Notes: generated by a model from the sequence alone, not told the origin. Counted from the stretch's first letter, positions 24,255 through 34,339 are shown. The stretch: DNA of 64,000 bases from Marinobacter psychrophilus (GCF_001043175.1 NZ_CP011494.1:930001-994000); one strand, 5' to 3'. Translations and numbers: made by a program.

Positions 24255-26816
24255 ATGGTTTCCAGTAAGAAGACCTCCAACGACCCCCACGCCAAACGTG
24301 AGGCCCAGAATTACGACAACCCGATTCAGAGCCGCGAGTTCATTCTTGCGCACCTGAAGGACCGGGGCGCGCCGGCCACACACGAAACCCTTTGCGAAGA
24401 ACTGGGGCAGTCGTCCGAAGAGAGCATTGAAGCCCTGCGCCGCCGCCTGATTGCGATGTGTCGCGACGGCCAGCTTATTTGCAACCGCCGCAACGCTTTT
24501 TTGCCGATTGAAGAAGCCGACCTGGTAAGCGGCCGGGTGATTGGCCATAAAGATGGCTTCGGGTTTTTAACACCTGATGGCGATGGCACGGACCTGTTTT
24601 TGACCGCGCGCCAGATGCGCCAGGTGTTTCACGGCGACCGTGTGGTTGCCCGCGTTGACAAAGTAGACGATCGTGGCCGCCGTGAGGGCGTGATTGTCGA
24701 GGTGTTGGAGCATCGCACCACGCAAACCGTCGGCCGTTTCTTTAAAGAAAGCGGTATTATGTTTGTGGTGCCTGAAAACGCTCGCATCAACCACGAAGTA
24801 TTGATACCGGATGAGATGGCCGGTGCGGCACGTCATGGCCAGTACGTGGTGGTCGACATCATTCGCCAGCCCACTCCGCGCAGCCAGCCCACCGGGCGCG
24901 TCACCGAAGTGCTGGGTGAACACATGGCTCCAGGTATGGAAATTGACGTGGCGATTCGTGCCTACGACATTCCCTATTCGTGGCCAGATGCGGTAGGTGC
25001 GCAAACAGCGGCCATTTCCGAACAGGTCACCGATGCTGACAAGCGCAACCGCGTGTGCATTCGCGAGTTGCCGCTGGTAACCATTGACGGTGCAGACGCG
25101 CGGGATTTCGACGATGCCATTTATTGCGAGCCGCGGCCGCGCGGTGGTTACCGCTTGCTGGTTGCTATTGCCGATGTGTCTCACTATGTGCGCCCGGGCT
25201 CAGCGCTGGATGACGAAGCGCTGAATCGCGGCACCTCAGTGTATTTCCCAGACCACGTAGTGCCCATGCTGCCGGAAAAGCTGTCCAACGGTTTGTGTTC
25301 ATTGAACCCGGAAGTGGATCGCCTGTGCATGGTGGCAGATATGACGATCAGCGCTGCCGGCAACATCAGTAGCTACACCTTCTATCAGGCGGTAATGAAC
25401 AGCCACGCGCGGCTGACTTATAACAAGGTCAGCGATATTCTGGAACACGCCGAATCCCCTCGCGGTATCGAGCTGAGTAACCAGTATTCCGCCGTGTTGC
25501 CCGAGCTGCACAATCTATATGGCCTGTATAAACTGCTGCGCAAAGCGCGTACAGAGCGTGGTGCCATTGATTTTGAAACCACCGAAACCCGCATTGTATT
25601 TGATGCCGAGCGCAAGATTGAAGAGATCGTGCCAGTGCACCGCAACGACGCCCACAAAATTGTGGAAGAATGCATGCTGGCGACCAACGTGGCTACCGCG
25701 CGCTTCCTGAAAAAACACAAAATGCCGGCGCTGTATCGGGTGCATGACGGCCCATCGGAAGAACGACTTGGTTCCCTGCGGCTGTTCTTGGGCGAGCTAG
25801 GCTTGCAGCTTGGTGGCGGAGACAAGCCTACGTCGGCTGATTACCAGAAACTGCTGGGCTCTATCGGTGAGCGGCCTGATGCTCAAGTGATTCAGACTGT
25901 CATGTTGCGCTCCCTGAGCCAGGCAGTTTACAGCCCTGAGGAAGCCGGCCACTTTGGCCTGGGGTATTCGAGCTACGCACACTTTACTTCGCCGATTCGG
26001 CGATATCCGGATCTGATCGTGCATCGGGCAATTAAAGCCTGCATTCACGCAGATCAGCCAACGAAAGACGTGATTGCGCCAGACCAGGTAGACGCGGAAC
26101 TGGCGAAGTATCCGTACGATTACGCCCGTATGGAGAAGTTCGGTGAACATGCGTCGATGGCCGAACGCCGCGCTGACGATGCCACCCGCGACGTAATGGC
26201 TTGGTTGAAGTGCGAGTTCCTTAGTGACCACGTCGGCGAGGAATACGACGGCGTCATTGCGGCTGTTGTCGGTTTTGGGTTCTTTGTAGAGCTTGCCGAC
26301 ATCTATATCGAAGGCCTGGTGCACGTGTCGACGTTGAATGGCGACTACTTCCAGCACGATCACGCCAAGCATCGGTTGATTGGTGAGCGCACGGCCATCA
26401 GCTTCCGCCTCGGTGATGAAGTGCGTGTCAAAGTGATGCGTGTGGGTATGGAAGATCGCAAAATTGACCTGGAACTGGTGAGCACGCCAAAGCGTCGCCA
26501 GGCCGACCGCGATGCGCTTGGAGTGAACCGCGGCGGCGGTCGCGATGGAGTTAAGAGTGACAAAGGTGGCAAAAAAGACGTTAAAGCGAAAGGCGAGCGC
26601 AGTAAGCGCGGTAGCAAGTCTGATAAACCATCTGCAAGCCGCGGTTCTAAATCCGCAGGCCCGAAACCGGGTCGTGCCAAGCCGGCCGCCGGCTCCGCGC
26701 GTGATCAACTGGCTGCCGATGCGGCTCGTGCTGCTGGTGGCAAAGCCTCGGCAAGCGACGGCGATGCCAGTGGCGGCGAATTGCGCAAGCCGCGCAAGCG
26801 CAGACCCAAGAGCTAG
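24255..26816 (+). CDS. rnr: ribonuclease R
   Basis: A 3'-5' exoribonuclease able to degrade structured RNA, important in rRNA and mRNA decay and trans-translation. Order of domains in 853 residues: winged-helix start (about 25-90), cold-shock domains (GRVIGHKDGFGFLTPDG), catalytic RNB domain with the metal-binding IDGADARDFDDAIYCE (about 280), GLGYSSYAHFTSPIRRYPDL, then an S1 domain (GVIAAVVGFGFFVELADIYIEGL). A basic tail of about 110 residues rich in Lys, Arg, Gly and Ser follows. The start at 24255 follows a short GGAT. It is followed by rlmB, the usual neighbour. Confidence 0.96.
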   Translation: MVSSKKTSNDPHAKREAQNYDNPIQSREFILAHLKDRGAPATHETLCEELGQSSEESIEALRRRLIAMCRDGQLICNRRNAFLPIEEADLVSGRVIGHKDGFGFLTPDGDGTDLFLTARQMRQVFHGDRVVARVDKVDDRGRREGVIVEVLEHRTTQTVGRFFKESGIMFVVPENARINHEVLIPDEMAGAARHGQYVVVDIIRQPTPRSQPTGRVTEVLGEHMAPGMEIDVAIRAYDIPYSWPDAVGAQTAAISEQVTDADKRNRVCIRELPLVTIDGADARDFDDAIYCEPRPRGGYRLLVAIADVSHYVRPGSALDDEALNRGTSVYFPDHVVPMLPEKLSNGLCSLNPEVDRLCMVADMTISAAGNISSYTFYQAVMNSHARLTYNKVSDILEHAESPRGIELSNQYSAVLPELHNLYGLYKLLRKARTERGAIDFETTETRIVFDAERKIEEIVPVHRNDAHKIVEECMLATNVATARFLKKHKMPALYRVHDGPSEERLGSLRLFLGELGLQLGGGDKPTSADYQKLLGSIGERPDAQVIQTVMLRSLSQAVYSPEEAGHFGLGYSSYAHFTSPIRRYPDLIVHRAIKACIHADQPTKDVIAPDQVDAELAKYPYDYARMEKFGEHASMAERRADDATRDVMAWLKCEFLSDHVGEEYDGVIAAVVGFGFFVELADIYIEGLVHVSTLNGDYFQHDHAKHRLIGERTAISFRLGDEVRVKVMRVGMEDRKIDLELVSTPKRRQADRDALGVNRGGGRDGVKSDKGGKKDVKAKGERSKRGSKSDKPSASRGSKSAGPKPGRAKPAAGSARDQLAADAARAAGGKASASDGDASGGELRKPRKRRPKS

Positions 26817-26923
26817 CGAGCCGAGCTGACCTGTAGCCTTTCGCTGACCACCACCTTGCCTGCTTTAATGTGCGCGCAAGGCGGTGGTAGATCTACTAAA
26901 TTTTTTAGCAGGAAATACCGTCA

Positions 26924-27667
26924 GTGGCAGAGCAATTTGTATTTGGCTGGCATGCCGTTGAAGCCGTCTTAAAGCGTGAGCCCGAGCGGCTGCTACAAGT
27001 GTGGATTCAAACTGGCCGCCAGGATAAACGGGTAAAAAGCACCACCGAACTGCTGGATACCCTGGGTGTATCTTGGGAGATTGTGCATCGCAAACTGCTG
27101 GATAGCCGCGTTGGCGGTGTCCATCAAGGTATTGTTGCGTCGGTCAGCGAAAGCCGGGAATGGAGTGAAGACGACTTGCTGGCGCTGCTGGCAAACTCTG
27201 AAAAGCCGCCGTTTCTGTTGATTCTGGACGGTGTCACCGACCCCCATAACTTGGGCGCGTGTATGCGCACCGCCGATGCAGTCGGCGTGCAGGCGGTGAT
27301 TGTTCCGAAAGATAAATCCGCCACGTTAACGCCGGTTGCCCGCAAGGTTGCCTGCGGCGCGGCGGAAACCGTACCTTTTGTACGTGTTACCAATCTGGCA
27401 CGCCTGCTGCGCACCTTGCAAGAGCAGGGCGTTTGGTTGGTCGGCACCGCGGGTGAAGCCACTGTCACCTTGCATCAGACCGACCTGACAGGCCCGCTGG
27501 CGCTGGTGATGGGCGCCGAAGGCAAGGGTATGCGGCGGTTGACCCGTGAGCATTGTGACCAATTGATCAACATACCGATGGTGGGCGACGTTGAAAGTTT
27601 GAACGTGTCTGTTGCCAGTGGTGTGTGTCTTTATGAGGCCCTGCGCCAGCGTTCTGCTAAGGGCTAG
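26924..27667 (+). CDS. rlmB: 23S rRNA (guanosine-2251-2'-O)-methyltransferase
   Basis: SpoU/TrmH-family enzyme that methylates G2251 in the peptidyl transferase P-loop. The N-terminal substrate-binding domain begins [19 protein letters not shown]. The knotted SAM-binding domain shows [39 protein letters not shown] and [27 protein letters not shown] start at 26924 is preceded by GCAGGAAA. The length of 247 residues is standard. Confidence 0.96.
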   Translation: MAEQFVFGWHAVEAVLKREPERLLQVWIQTGRQDKRVKSTTELLDTLGVSWEIVHRKLLDSRVGGVHQGIVASVSESREWSEDDLLALLANSEKPPFLLILDGVTDPHNLGACMRTADAVGVQAVIVPKDKSATLTPVARKVACGAAETVPFVRVTNLARLLRTLQEQGVWLVGTAGEATVTLHQTDLTGPLALVMGAEGKGMRRLTREHCDQLINIPMVGDVESLNVSVASGVCLYEALRQRSAKG

Positions 27668-27720
27668 CTGCGGTAGCTTATCAATCCTTGCATACCTAGC
27701 GACACCCGCCTATAGTACCT

Positions 27721-27746
27721 CACCCCTTTTCCGGGGTGGTTTTTTA
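27721..27746 (+). terminator. Rho-independent terminator after rlmB
   Basis: CACCCC pairs with GGGGTG around a TTTTCC loop, followed by GG-type closing and a run of seven T. It lies 53 bases past the rlmB stop and separates rnr-rlmB from the ribosomal protein operon. Confidence 0.85.
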
Positions 27747-27930
27747 TTGCCTCAACAAAGGCAATGCATTACCTCGCTAGCGCCGGCAAACGTCTTTCCG
27801 ATAAAGAGTTCCGAGCCTGGCAAAAAAAGCGGCAGTTCTGCTGTCACCTCCTTGCTTTTATGTTGTGCGGCATTGATGGCGTTTACGCCCGCCGCAAATC
27901 TAGAGGCTGTTCAATCCGTAGGGAGAATTC
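27747..27930 (+). promoter_or_regulatory. rpsF leader region
   Basis: A 184-base untranslated leader with a promoter somewhere inside and the strong Shine-Dalgarno TAGGGAGAA before the rpsF ATG. In many bacteria an S6:S18-binding hairpin regulates this leader; I could not confirm such a fold by eye. A frame open across it (27764-27994) shows no family sequence. Confidence 0.35.
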
Positions 27931-28347
27931 ATGCGTCACTACGAAGTTGTATTTATGGTACACCCGGATCAAAGCGAGCAAGTGCCCGCGATGATCGAGC
28001 GTTATACCAGCCTCATCACTGAAGATGGTGGCCAGGTAGATCGCTTGGAAGATTGGGGCCGTCGTCACCTGGCATACCCGATCAACAAGATTCACAAAGC
28101 TCATTACGTGTTGATGAACATTCAATGTTCGCAGACCGCGATGGACGAGCTGACACATAACTTCCGCTTCAACGATGCCATCATGCGCGAGCTGATCCTG
28201 CGTCGTGATGAAGCTGTTACCGATATGTCTCCGATGAAATCGGCAGAGTCTCGCGAAGACCGCCGCCCAAGTGGAGATGATCGTCCGCGCCGTACAACTG
28301 AATCTGACGAAAGCCAGAAAGTTGACGACACAGACGAAGAAGAGTAA
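27931..28347 (+). CDS. rpsF: 30S ribosomal protein S6
   Basis: Structural protein of the small-subunit platform, binding S18. The S6 fold is evident from [45 protein letters not shown] and [15 protein letters not shown]. The 138 residues include an acidic C-terminal tail of about 40 residues, common in gammaproteobacteria where RimK adds glutamates. It heads the operon rpsF-rpsR-membrane protein-rplI. Confidence 0.97.
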   Translation: MRHYEVVFMVHPDQSEQVPAMIERYTSLITEDGGQVDRLEDWGRRHLAYPINKIHKAHYVLMNIQCSQTAMDELTHNFRFNDAIMRELILRRDEAVTDMSPMKSAESREDRRPSGDDRPRRTTESDESQKVDDTDEEE

Positions 28348-28372
28348 TTAACCGGAGTTAAGGAGTTACGTT

Positions 28373-28603
28373 ATGGCTCGTTTTTTCAGACGTCGCAAGT
28401 TCTGCCGGTTTACGGCAGAAGGTGTTAAAGAGATCGATTACAAGGATCTGGACACCCTGAAAGGTTATGTCACTGAAACAGGCAAAATCGTGCCTAGTCG
28501 CATTACTGGCACCAAAGCACGTTATCAGCGTCAGCTGGCCACCGCTATTAAGCGCGCCCGCTTCCTGGCCCTGCTGCCGTATTCGGACAGCCACGATAAC
28601 TAA
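28373..28603 (+). CDS. rpsR: 30S ribosomal protein S18
   Basis: A 76-residue small basic protein of the 30S platform. Characteristic sequence: [23 protein letters not shown] and [29 protein letters not shown]. One cysteine (KFC) remains of the possible zinc ligands, as in E. coli. Shine-Dalgarno AAGGAG at 28360-28365. Confidence 0.97.
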   Translation: MARFFRRRKFCRFTAEGVKEIDYKDLDTLKGYVTETGKIVPSRITGTKARYQRQLATAIKRARFLALLPYSDSHDN

Positions 28604-28628
28604 GAACAGATAAACAGGACTTGGGACC

Positions 28629-29495
28629 ATGCGTGCACTGGCACAATTTGTAATGCGCGGTCCCCTGCAGGCTAGCGTGGTAGCGGCTTTAACGACGGCT
28701 ATACCTCTGCTTTTCTGGGTTGGCACAGCGGTTGTCGGGCTGGTTATATTACGGCTTGGCATTCGTCAAGGGCTGAACGTTGGCCTTTGGGCATTGCTGC
28801 CGGCACTGGGCTGGAGTTGGTTTGGGCAAGACCCTACCGCTTTGGCCGTGTTGCTGGAAGTGATGCTGATGACAGCTCTGTTGCGGGTGACTTCGTCGTG
28901 GGACAAAGCTCTGTGCGGCGGTACTTTTCTGGCGATTGTGACTGGATTGGTATTACCGCAGTTTTACCCTGGCCTGATGGACATTCTGGTGCAAACCGGA
29001 GTTCAGTTTTACGAGCAATACAACGCTGAGGTTGCGCAGGCGCTGGGTAGCAACCTGGAATCTGTGATTCGGCAAACCATGAGCGCCAGTATGGCGGGTA
29101 CTTATCTGGCTTTGGCCATAGGTATGACTCTGCTGGCTCGTGGTTGGCAGGCAGCACTGTACAACCCTGGCGGTTTGCGCACAGAGTTTCACGAGCTGCG
29201 CCTGTCGCCGTTATTTGCGGTTGTGTTTGCTGTCACCATGGTGGCTGGTCCCGCGTTGGGGTTGAACACTGTGCTGCTGGCCTGGGCTGCGGGAACTCCG
29301 CTGTTCCTGGCCGGGCTGGCACTGATTCATGGTGTTGTAGCGCGTAAGAAACTGAACCGCCAATGGTTGGTGATGTTTTATATTGCGTTGGTGTTGCTGG
29401 GCCCAAGCCTGATGATTCTGTTAGTAGTTCTGGCTTTTGTGGATAGTTGGCTGAATATTCGGGGGCGAATCAATCCTCCCGGACCGGTCGTATAA
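28629..29495 (+). CDS. multi-pass membrane protein between rpsR and rplI (DUF2232-like)
   Basis: A 288-residue hydrophobic protein with about eight predicted helices, such as [12 protein letters not shown] and [29 protein letters not shown]. In Pseudomonas and relatives an uncharacterised membrane protein of similar size occupies the same slot between S18 and L9, and the end ([17 protein letters not shown]) resembles YybS/DUF2232 proteins. Function is unknown. Its conserved place in a ribosomal operon suggests constitutive expression. Confidence 0.82.
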   Translation: MRALAQFVMRGPLQASVVAALTTAIPLLFWVGTAVVGLVILRLGIRQGLNVGLWALLPALGWSWFGQDPTALAVLLEVMLMTALLRVTSSWDKALCGGTFLAIVTGLVLPQFYPGLMDILVQTGVQFYEQYNAEVAQALGSNLESVIRQTMSASMAGTYLALAIGMTLLARGWQAALYNPGGLRTEFHELRLSPLFAVVFAVTMVAGPALGLNTVLLAWAAGTPLFLAGLALIHGVVARKKLNRQWLVMFYIALVLLGPSLMILLVVLAFVDSWLNIRGRINPPGPVV

Positions 29496-29515
29496 AGCAC
29501 GAAGAGGTTAACGAG

Positions 29516-29962
29516 ATGGAAGTTATTCTGCTCGATAAAGTTGCAAACCTGGGTATCCTGGGTGACAAGGTTAACGTGAAATCCGGTTACGGCCGTAACT
29601 TCCTGTTGCCTTATGGCAAAGCGGTTCCGGCCACTGAAGCCAACTTGAACGCGTTTGAAGAGCGTCGTGCCGAGCTTGAAAAAGCCGCAGCCGAAAAACT
29701 GGCTGTTGCTCAAGCCCGCGCCGAAAAGCTCGAAGGCGCATCTTTCACTATCAGCTCTAAAGCGGGTGATGAAGGTAAGTTGTTTGGTTCTATTGGTGTG
29801 CGCGACGTGGCTGATGCCATCACCGCTTCCGGTACCGATGTAGAAAAGAGCGAAGTGCTGCTGCCAGAAGGCCCGCTGCGGGCTGTTGGCGAGTACGAAG
29901 TTGCGCTCAAGCTGCACAGTGATGTTCACATAACCGTTAAGCTGGCGGTTGTTGCCGAGTAA
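29516..29962 (+). CDS. rplI: 50S ribosomal protein L9
   Basis: Elongated protein at the base of the L1 stalk. The N-terminal domain reads [19 protein letters not shown], then [20 protein letters not shown], joined by a long helix ([20 protein letters not shown]) to the C-terminal domain with [16 protein letters not shown]. The start at 29516 follows AGAGG and gives 148 residues; the longer frame from 29447 overlaps the preceding gene and is not used. Confidence 0.97.
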   Translation: MEVILLDKVANLGILGDKVNVKSGYGRNFLLPYGKAVPATEANLNAFEERRAELEKAAAEKLAVAQARAEKLEGASFTISSKAGDEGKLFGSIGVRDVADAITASGTDVEKSEVLLPEGPLRAVGEYEVALKLHSDVHITVKLAVVAE

Positions 29963-29982
29963 TTGGTAGCAGTTCAGCATCA

Positions 29983-30014
29983 GGCAATAATGATCAGCTC
30001 TGATCTTTATTGCC
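29983..30014 (+). terminator. 15-bp stem-loop after rplI
   Basis: GGCAATAATGATCAG pairs with CTGATCTTTATTGCC with one mismatch and a 2-base centre. It lies 21 bases beyond the rplI stop. No U-tract follows, so it may terminate weakly or protect the mRNA end. Confidence 0.5.
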
Positions 30015-30154
30015 GCATAGCAGGCTCGGAACGGTAGCAATACGGTTTCGGGCTTGCTGCTTTCTGGTATGCTCTAAAGTCCTGTTTCATCTCCCATTGC
30101 CACTGAGCATTCGTAAGCCGTCCGCCAGAGCAGTGGTTAACTGAAGACGTGTTC

Positions 30155-31561
30155 ATGGCAAAGCCGAATCTTAAGTCCGCAAACAGCGATCCAGAAACCA
30201 GTCGAATTAAAGTGCCGCCGCATTCTTTGGAAGCGGAGCAGGCCGTGCTGGGTGGGCTAATGCTGGACAATCGCCGCTTTGATGAAATCTCCGAGATGAT
30301 TTCGGCGGTGGATTTTTATCGCCAAGACCATCGGCTGATTTTTGGTGCGGTGGAACGCCTGGCCAGTGAAAACGAGCCGCTAGACGTTGTTACTCTGGCC
30401 GAATTTCTGGAGCGGGCTGGGGATATCGAACACGCTGGTGGTCTGTCGTATTTGGCTGAGCTGGCCGAAAAGACCCCCGGTGCAGCGAACATCCGTGCCT
30501 ACGCTGATATTGTTCGCGAACGTTCTATTTTGCGCCAGTTGGTGGAAGCATCGGGTAAAATTTCTGATTCGGCATTCAACCCACTAGGTCGTAACAGCAG
30601 TGAAATTTTGGACGAGGCCGAACGCACGGTGTTCCAGATTGCCGAAGCGCGGGTTAAAGAAGGTTCTGGCCCCAAGGGCATTAATCCGATCCTTACGCAA
30701 ACCCTGAGCCGCATTGAAGAGCTGTTCGAATCTGGCGAACAGACCACCGGCTTGACCACGGGTTTTCGTGATTTGGATGAGCGCACTTCGGGTATGCAGC
30801 CCTCAGACCTGATTATTGTTGCCGGACGGCCGTCCATGGGTAAAACCACGCTCGCCATGAACATCGTCGAAAACGCCTTAATTTCAAGTGGCCTGCCCGT
30901 GCTGGTGTTCAGCATGGAGATGCCAGCGGACGCCTTGGCCATGCGTATGCTGTCATCGCTTGGGCGCATTGATCAAACCAAGGTGCGTAATGGCAAGCTT
31001 GAAGAAGATGACTGGCCCAGGTTGACCTCGGCGGTGAGCCTGCTGAAGGACAAACCGCTTTATATTGACGACACCCCCGGCCTAAGCCCAACCGAGCTGC
31101 GCTCGCGGGCACGGCGCATTGCGCGGGAGAATGGCGGCAAAATCGGGTTGATCATGGTGGATTACCTGCAGCTGATGCGGGTGCCCGGAAACACCGAAGG
31201 CCGCACCGCGGAAATCTCCGAAATTTCCCGTTCACTCAAAGGCATCGCTAAAGAGCTGAGTTGCCCGGTTGTTGCGCTGTCGCAGCTCAACCGCAGCCTG
31301 GAACAACGCCCCAACAAGCGGCCTATTAACTCGGATTTACGTGAATCCGGGGCTATCGAGCAAGATGCAGACGTCATTATGTTTGTCTATCGTGATGAGG
31401 TTTATAACGAAGACACTCCAGATAAAGGTGTGGCTGAAATTATCATCGGCAAGCAGCGGAACGGCCCCATTGGTACGATACGTTTGGCGTTTATTGGCAA
31501 GTACACCAAGTTTGAAGATCTTGCCCACGGTAATTATAGCGAGTATGGAGACGACTACTGA
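30155..31561 (+). CDS. dnaB: replicative DNA helicase
   Basis: Hexameric helicase that unwinds the replication fork. The N-terminal domain (about 20-130) begins KVPPHSLEAEQAVLGGLMLDN. The RecA-like C-terminal domain has the Walker A GRPSMGKTTLAMN, the Walker B region IGLIMVDYLQLMR, the arginine-finger segment and DLRESGAIEQDADVIMFVYRDE. The ATG at 30155 gives 468 residues; a GTG two codons upstream is possible. No inteins or insertions are seen. The stop codon overlaps the alr start (TGATG). Confidence 0.96.
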   Translation: MAKPNLKSANSDPETSRIKVPPHSLEAEQAVLGGLMLDNRRFDEISEMISAVDFYRQDHRLIFGAVERLASENEPLDVVTLAEFLERAGDIEHAGGLSYLAELAEKTPGAANIRAYADIVRERSILRQLVEASGKISDSAFNPLGRNSSEILDEAERTVFQIAEARVKEGSGPKGINPILTQTLSRIEELFESGEQTTGLTTGFRDLDERTSGMQPSDLIIVAGRPSMGKTTLAMNIVENALISSGLPVLVFSMEMPADALAMRMLSSLGRIDQTKVRNGKLEEDDWPRLTSAVSLLKDKPLYIDDTPGLSPTELRSRARRIARENGGKIGLIMVDYLQLMRVPGNTEGRTAEISEISRSLKGIAKELSCPVVALSQLNRSLEQRPNKRPINSDLRESGAIEQDADVIMFVYRDEVYNEDTPDKGVAEIIIGKQRNGPIGTIRLAFIGKYTKFEDLAHGNYSEYGDDY

Positions 31562-32640
31562 TGCCAAGGGGCTCCTTTGCGCTTATAGACTCAAAAGCGC
31601 TGCAGCATAACTACCAGGTGGCCTGCCAGCGTTCTGGGCAGTCCAGTGCCATGGCGGTGATTAAAGCCGATGGCTACGGCCACGGTATTGCGGGAGTTGC
31701 GCGTGCCTTGGCTGCGGTGGCGCCCAAATTTGCGGTGGCGTGTATTGAAGAGGCCATTGCCATTCGTAATGCTGGCGTAGGTCAGCAGCCTGTGGCGTTG
31801 CTGGAGGGGGTTCACAGCGAGCAGGATCTGGCGACTTGCATAGAGAACAACTTCGAGCCGGCGCTGCACTGCGACGACCAGTTGCAGTGGCTTGTGCGAG
31901 CGCCAGCTGCTCCGCGCATCTGGCTGAAAGTAAATACCGGGATGAACCGCCTGGGCTTTCATACCGAGGAGCTGGCTCAGGTTATGGCGACGCTTGCGCA
32001 GCACCAGCTGGCGTCAAAGGTGATTGGTTTTGTGACCCACTTTGCCTGTGCCGATGACGAACGCAGCACCATGACACAGCAGCAGACCGAGCGTTTCGAG
32101 AAGGCGACCGCGCCTTGGCCCGAGTTGCAGCGTAGCGTCGCCAATTCGGCGGCGTTGTTCAGGCCGGGCCAAAAGCTGTTTGGCTGGAGCCGCCCCGGCA
32201 TCATGCTGTATGGCGCATCGCCCATTGTCGGTACGTCGGCTGCGGAGCTGGGTTTGAAGTCAGTAATGACTTTACAGGCACCGCTGATCAGTACCCGCCT
32301 GTTGCAGCCCGGCGACAGCGTGGGTTACGGCGCAGACTGGGTGGCGTCCAAACCGACACGCATGGGCATTGTCGCCTTGGGCTACGGCGACGGTTACCCT
32401 CGCCATGCGGGCACGGGTACCCCTGCTGCTATCCATGGCCAGCGCATACAGCTTATCGGCCGGGTGTCGATGGACATGTTGGCGGTAGATCTGAGCACGG
32501 CTCCTGCAGCCCTCAATGGCGACCCGGTAGAACTGTGGGGCGCAACGGTGCCGGTGGATGAGGTGGCCGGCCACGCCGCTACGATTGGTTATGAGTTGCT
32601 GACGAGCGTTACAGCCCGGGTACCTCGGCGCTGGTGCTAA
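31561..32640 (+). CDS. alr: alanine racemase
   Basis: PLP enzyme interconverting L- and D-alanine for peptidoglycan. The PLP lysine is in AVIKADGYGHG, and the second catalytic base, a tyrosine, in SVGYGADWVA. Also present are GFVTHFACAD, MLYGASP, ALGYGDGYPRH and RVSMDMLAVDL. The length of 359 residues is standard for the Alr/DadX family; dnaB adjacency, as in E. coli, favours the biosynthetic alr. Start overlaps the dnaB stop by one base. Confidence 0.96.
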   Translation: MPRGSFALIDSKALQHNYQVACQRSGQSSAMAVIKADGYGHGIAGVARALAAVAPKFAVACIEEAIAIRNAGVGQQPVALLEGVHSEQDLATCIENNFEPALHCDDQLQWLVRAPAAPRIWLKVNTGMNRLGFHTEELAQVMATLAQHQLASKVIGFVTHFACADDERSTMTQQQTERFEKATAPWPELQRSVANSAALFRPGQKLFGWSRPGIMLYGASPIVGTSAAELGLKSVMTLQAPLISTRLLQPGDSVGYGADWVASKPTRMGIVALGYGDGYPRHAGTGTPAAIHGQRIQLIGRVSMDMLAVDLSTAPAALNGDPVELWGATVPVDEVAGHAATIGYELLTSVTARVPRRWC

Positions 32641-32674
32641 TTTTACTTAACAGGATTGGAGGTAAAGAAGACCC

Positions 32675-33544
32675 GTGCATGTTCTGGTAGTTCATGATTA
32701 CGGCCCCTTGGGTCGAGTATTGCTGGAGCAGCTGCGCGCCACCTCTTTGCAGGTCAGCCCTTTGCTGGTGAGTAACACGGCCAGCGTGGATCTGGCGGCT
32801 CTGGAAAGCTGGGTTCCTGCGGATACGGACTTGATTGTCAATGCGCTTTGGCTAGCCGATCCGGAATCCGCCCAAGAACACCCCGATGACGTCAAGCGCT
32901 CAGCTTTGTCATTGCCTTTGGCGCTCGGCGAGTTTGCCCGCGATCGCAATATCGCGATGCTGCAATTGTCCACTTGCTATATTTTTGATGGCCGCAAACA
33001 GACAGCTTACATTGCTTCGAACCCCGGGCAGCCGGTGAACCAGCTAGGTGCTTGGCAGTGGGAGTGCGAGCAGGGCCTGCGCGGTTTGTTAACCCGCCAC
33101 ATTATTTTGCGAACAGGATGGAGCTTGGGGCGCTTTATACGGAAAGTTCAGGCTAGCACAGCCGCTGGCACCCGCTTGTCGTTGCCTGGCCGTTGCGTTG
33201 GTCAACCCTTGGCAGTCACTGACTTGGCACGGGTGATGCGGGCTATTATCCAGCAGCTCGATTGCGGGGCTGAAGTGTGGGGCACCTATCAGTACGCCGG
33301 TTCTGAGGGCATCAGCTTGTATGAGCTGGGTTTGGCCATCGCCGGCTTGCCGGGTATTCCCGAGGATTTGCATCTGGTGGATGAAGTGAGCGGATGGGGT
33401 CAGCTGGAACCGGTGAACACACGTTTGGTGTGTACAAAAATCCGTAACACTTTTGGTATCAAGCAAGTCCCATGGCGTGTAGGGCTGACAGATGAACTGA
33501 CTTTGATAAAAGGGCCAGACTCAGTCAAACCAACCAGCCCATAG
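32675..33544 (+). CDS. RmlD-like NAD(P)-binding sugar-nucleotide reductase family protein
   Basis: A 289-residue extended short-chain dehydrogenase related to dTDP-4-dehydrorhamnose reductase. Features: an N-terminal Rossmann start HVLVVHDYGPLGRVLLEQL with a diverged glycine motif; LIVNALWLADPESAQEHPDD; LQLSTCYIFDGRK at the catalytic segment; and the C-terminal GTYQYAGSEGISLYELG. RmlD's YxxxK motif is not evident where expected (QLGAWQWECEQG), so catalysis is doubtful. No rhamnose genes are nearby. A GTG start at 32675 follows GGAGGTAAAG. It is convergent with the FNR-type regulator. Confidence 0.8.
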   Translation: MHVLVVHDYGPLGRVLLEQLRATSLQVSPLLVSNTASVDLAALESWVPADTDLIVNALWLADPESAQEHPDDVKRSALSLPLALGEFARDRNIAMLQLSTCYIFDGRKQTAYIASNPGQPVNQLGAWQWECEQGLRGLLTRHIILRTGWSLGRFIRKVQASTAAGTRLSLPGRCVGQPLAVTDLARVMRAIIQQLDCGAEVWGTYQYAGSEGISLYELGLAIAGLPGIPEDLHLVDEVSGWGQLEPVNTRLVCTKIRNTFGIKQVPWRVGLTDELTLIKGPDSVKPTSP

Positions 33545-33553
33545 AAGCGCTTT

Positions 33554-34306
33554 TTAGCGACAACCCTGGCGAGCAAAATCGCGGGTGACCAGTTGCAGGG
33601 CTTCTACATCTAGCAGTTCGACTTCACGGCCGCGAGCTTTGATGATGCCCTGATTCTGGAAGCGGGTGAATACCCGACTAACCGTTTCTACCGCAAGGCC
33701 CAAAAAGTTCGCGATATCATTGCGTGCCATCGGCAGACTGAAATTAGTGGGTGACATGCGTCTGCGCTGAAAGCGGCTGGACAGCGACAACAACAGAGCT
33801 GCAATACGCTCCTCCGCGGTGTTCTTACTCAGCAGCATGGCTAGCTGGTGACTGTTTTGTATCTCCTGGCTCATCAGGTGGTACATATGGTGCTGAAGCT
33901 CAGGCAACTTACGCGTCAATTGCTCCAGTTTTTCGACTGGAAATTCGCATACGCTGGTGCGCTCAAGTACCTTGGCGGTGCAGGCGTAGTTGTCGGTTGC
34001 CATGCTGTCGAGCCCAATCAGCTCGCCAGGCATGAAGAAACCGGTAACCTGTTCATCTCCGCCTTCGGTAATAATCGAGGTTTTTACCGACCCGCTACGC
34101 ACCGCAAAGCACGATTTAAAAGGCGTGCTTTGGTCAAAAATATGTTCGCCCCGATTGAAGATTTTGCCCTGCAGAACAATGTCTTCAAGGCGCTCCAACT
34201 CATTCTCTTCCAGTGCAAGGGGCAGGCAAAGATTGCTCAAACTACACTTGTTACATGTAGCCCTGAGCTGTGAAGCAACCTGATGGAGTCGAATTGCTTG
34301 GTTCAT
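33554..34306 (-). CDS. anr: FNR/Anr-type anaerobic regulator
   Basis: A 250-residue CRP/FNR-family activator that senses oxygen through a [4Fe-4S] cluster. The N-terminal cysteines are in CNKCSLSNLC (C-x2-C-x5-C) and the fourth lies in the sensor domain (NYACTAKVLE). The C-terminal helix-turn-helix reads ARNDIANFLGLAVETVSRVFTRFQNQGII, where E-x2-S-R contacts TTGAT half-sites. With all cluster ligands present it should be functional. A TTGAT-N4-ATCCA site lies just upstream, suggesting autoregulation. It is monocistronic here. Confidence 0.94.
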   Translation of the reverse strand: MNQAIRLHQVASQLRATCNKCSLSNLCLPLALEENELERLEDIVLQGKIFNRGEHIFDQSTPFKSCFAVRSGSVKTSIITEGGDEQVTGFFMPGELIGLDSMATDNYACTAKVLERTSVCEFPVEKLEQLTRKLPELQHHMYHLMSQEIQNSHQLAMLLSKNTAEERIAALLLSLSSRFQRRRMSPTNFSLPMARNDIANFLGLAVETVSRVFTRFQNQGIIKARGREVELLDVEALQLVTRDFARQGCR

Positions 34307-34325
34307 AGCAGATGGCCTGTCAAAT

Positions 34326-34339
34326 TTGATCTATATCCA
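34326..34339. promoter_or_regulatory. probable FNR/Anr box before the anr gene
   Basis: TTGATCTATATCCA matches the consensus TTGAT-N4-ATCAA at nine of ten positions. It lies 20 bases before the anr start codon, a position suited to self-repression. Binding is inferred. Confidence 0.5.

Noticed and set aside
27764..27994. Open frame overlapping the rpsF leader and start
   Set aside because: It has no family sequence and overlaps the certain S6 gene in another frame; the strong ribosome site serves rpsF.
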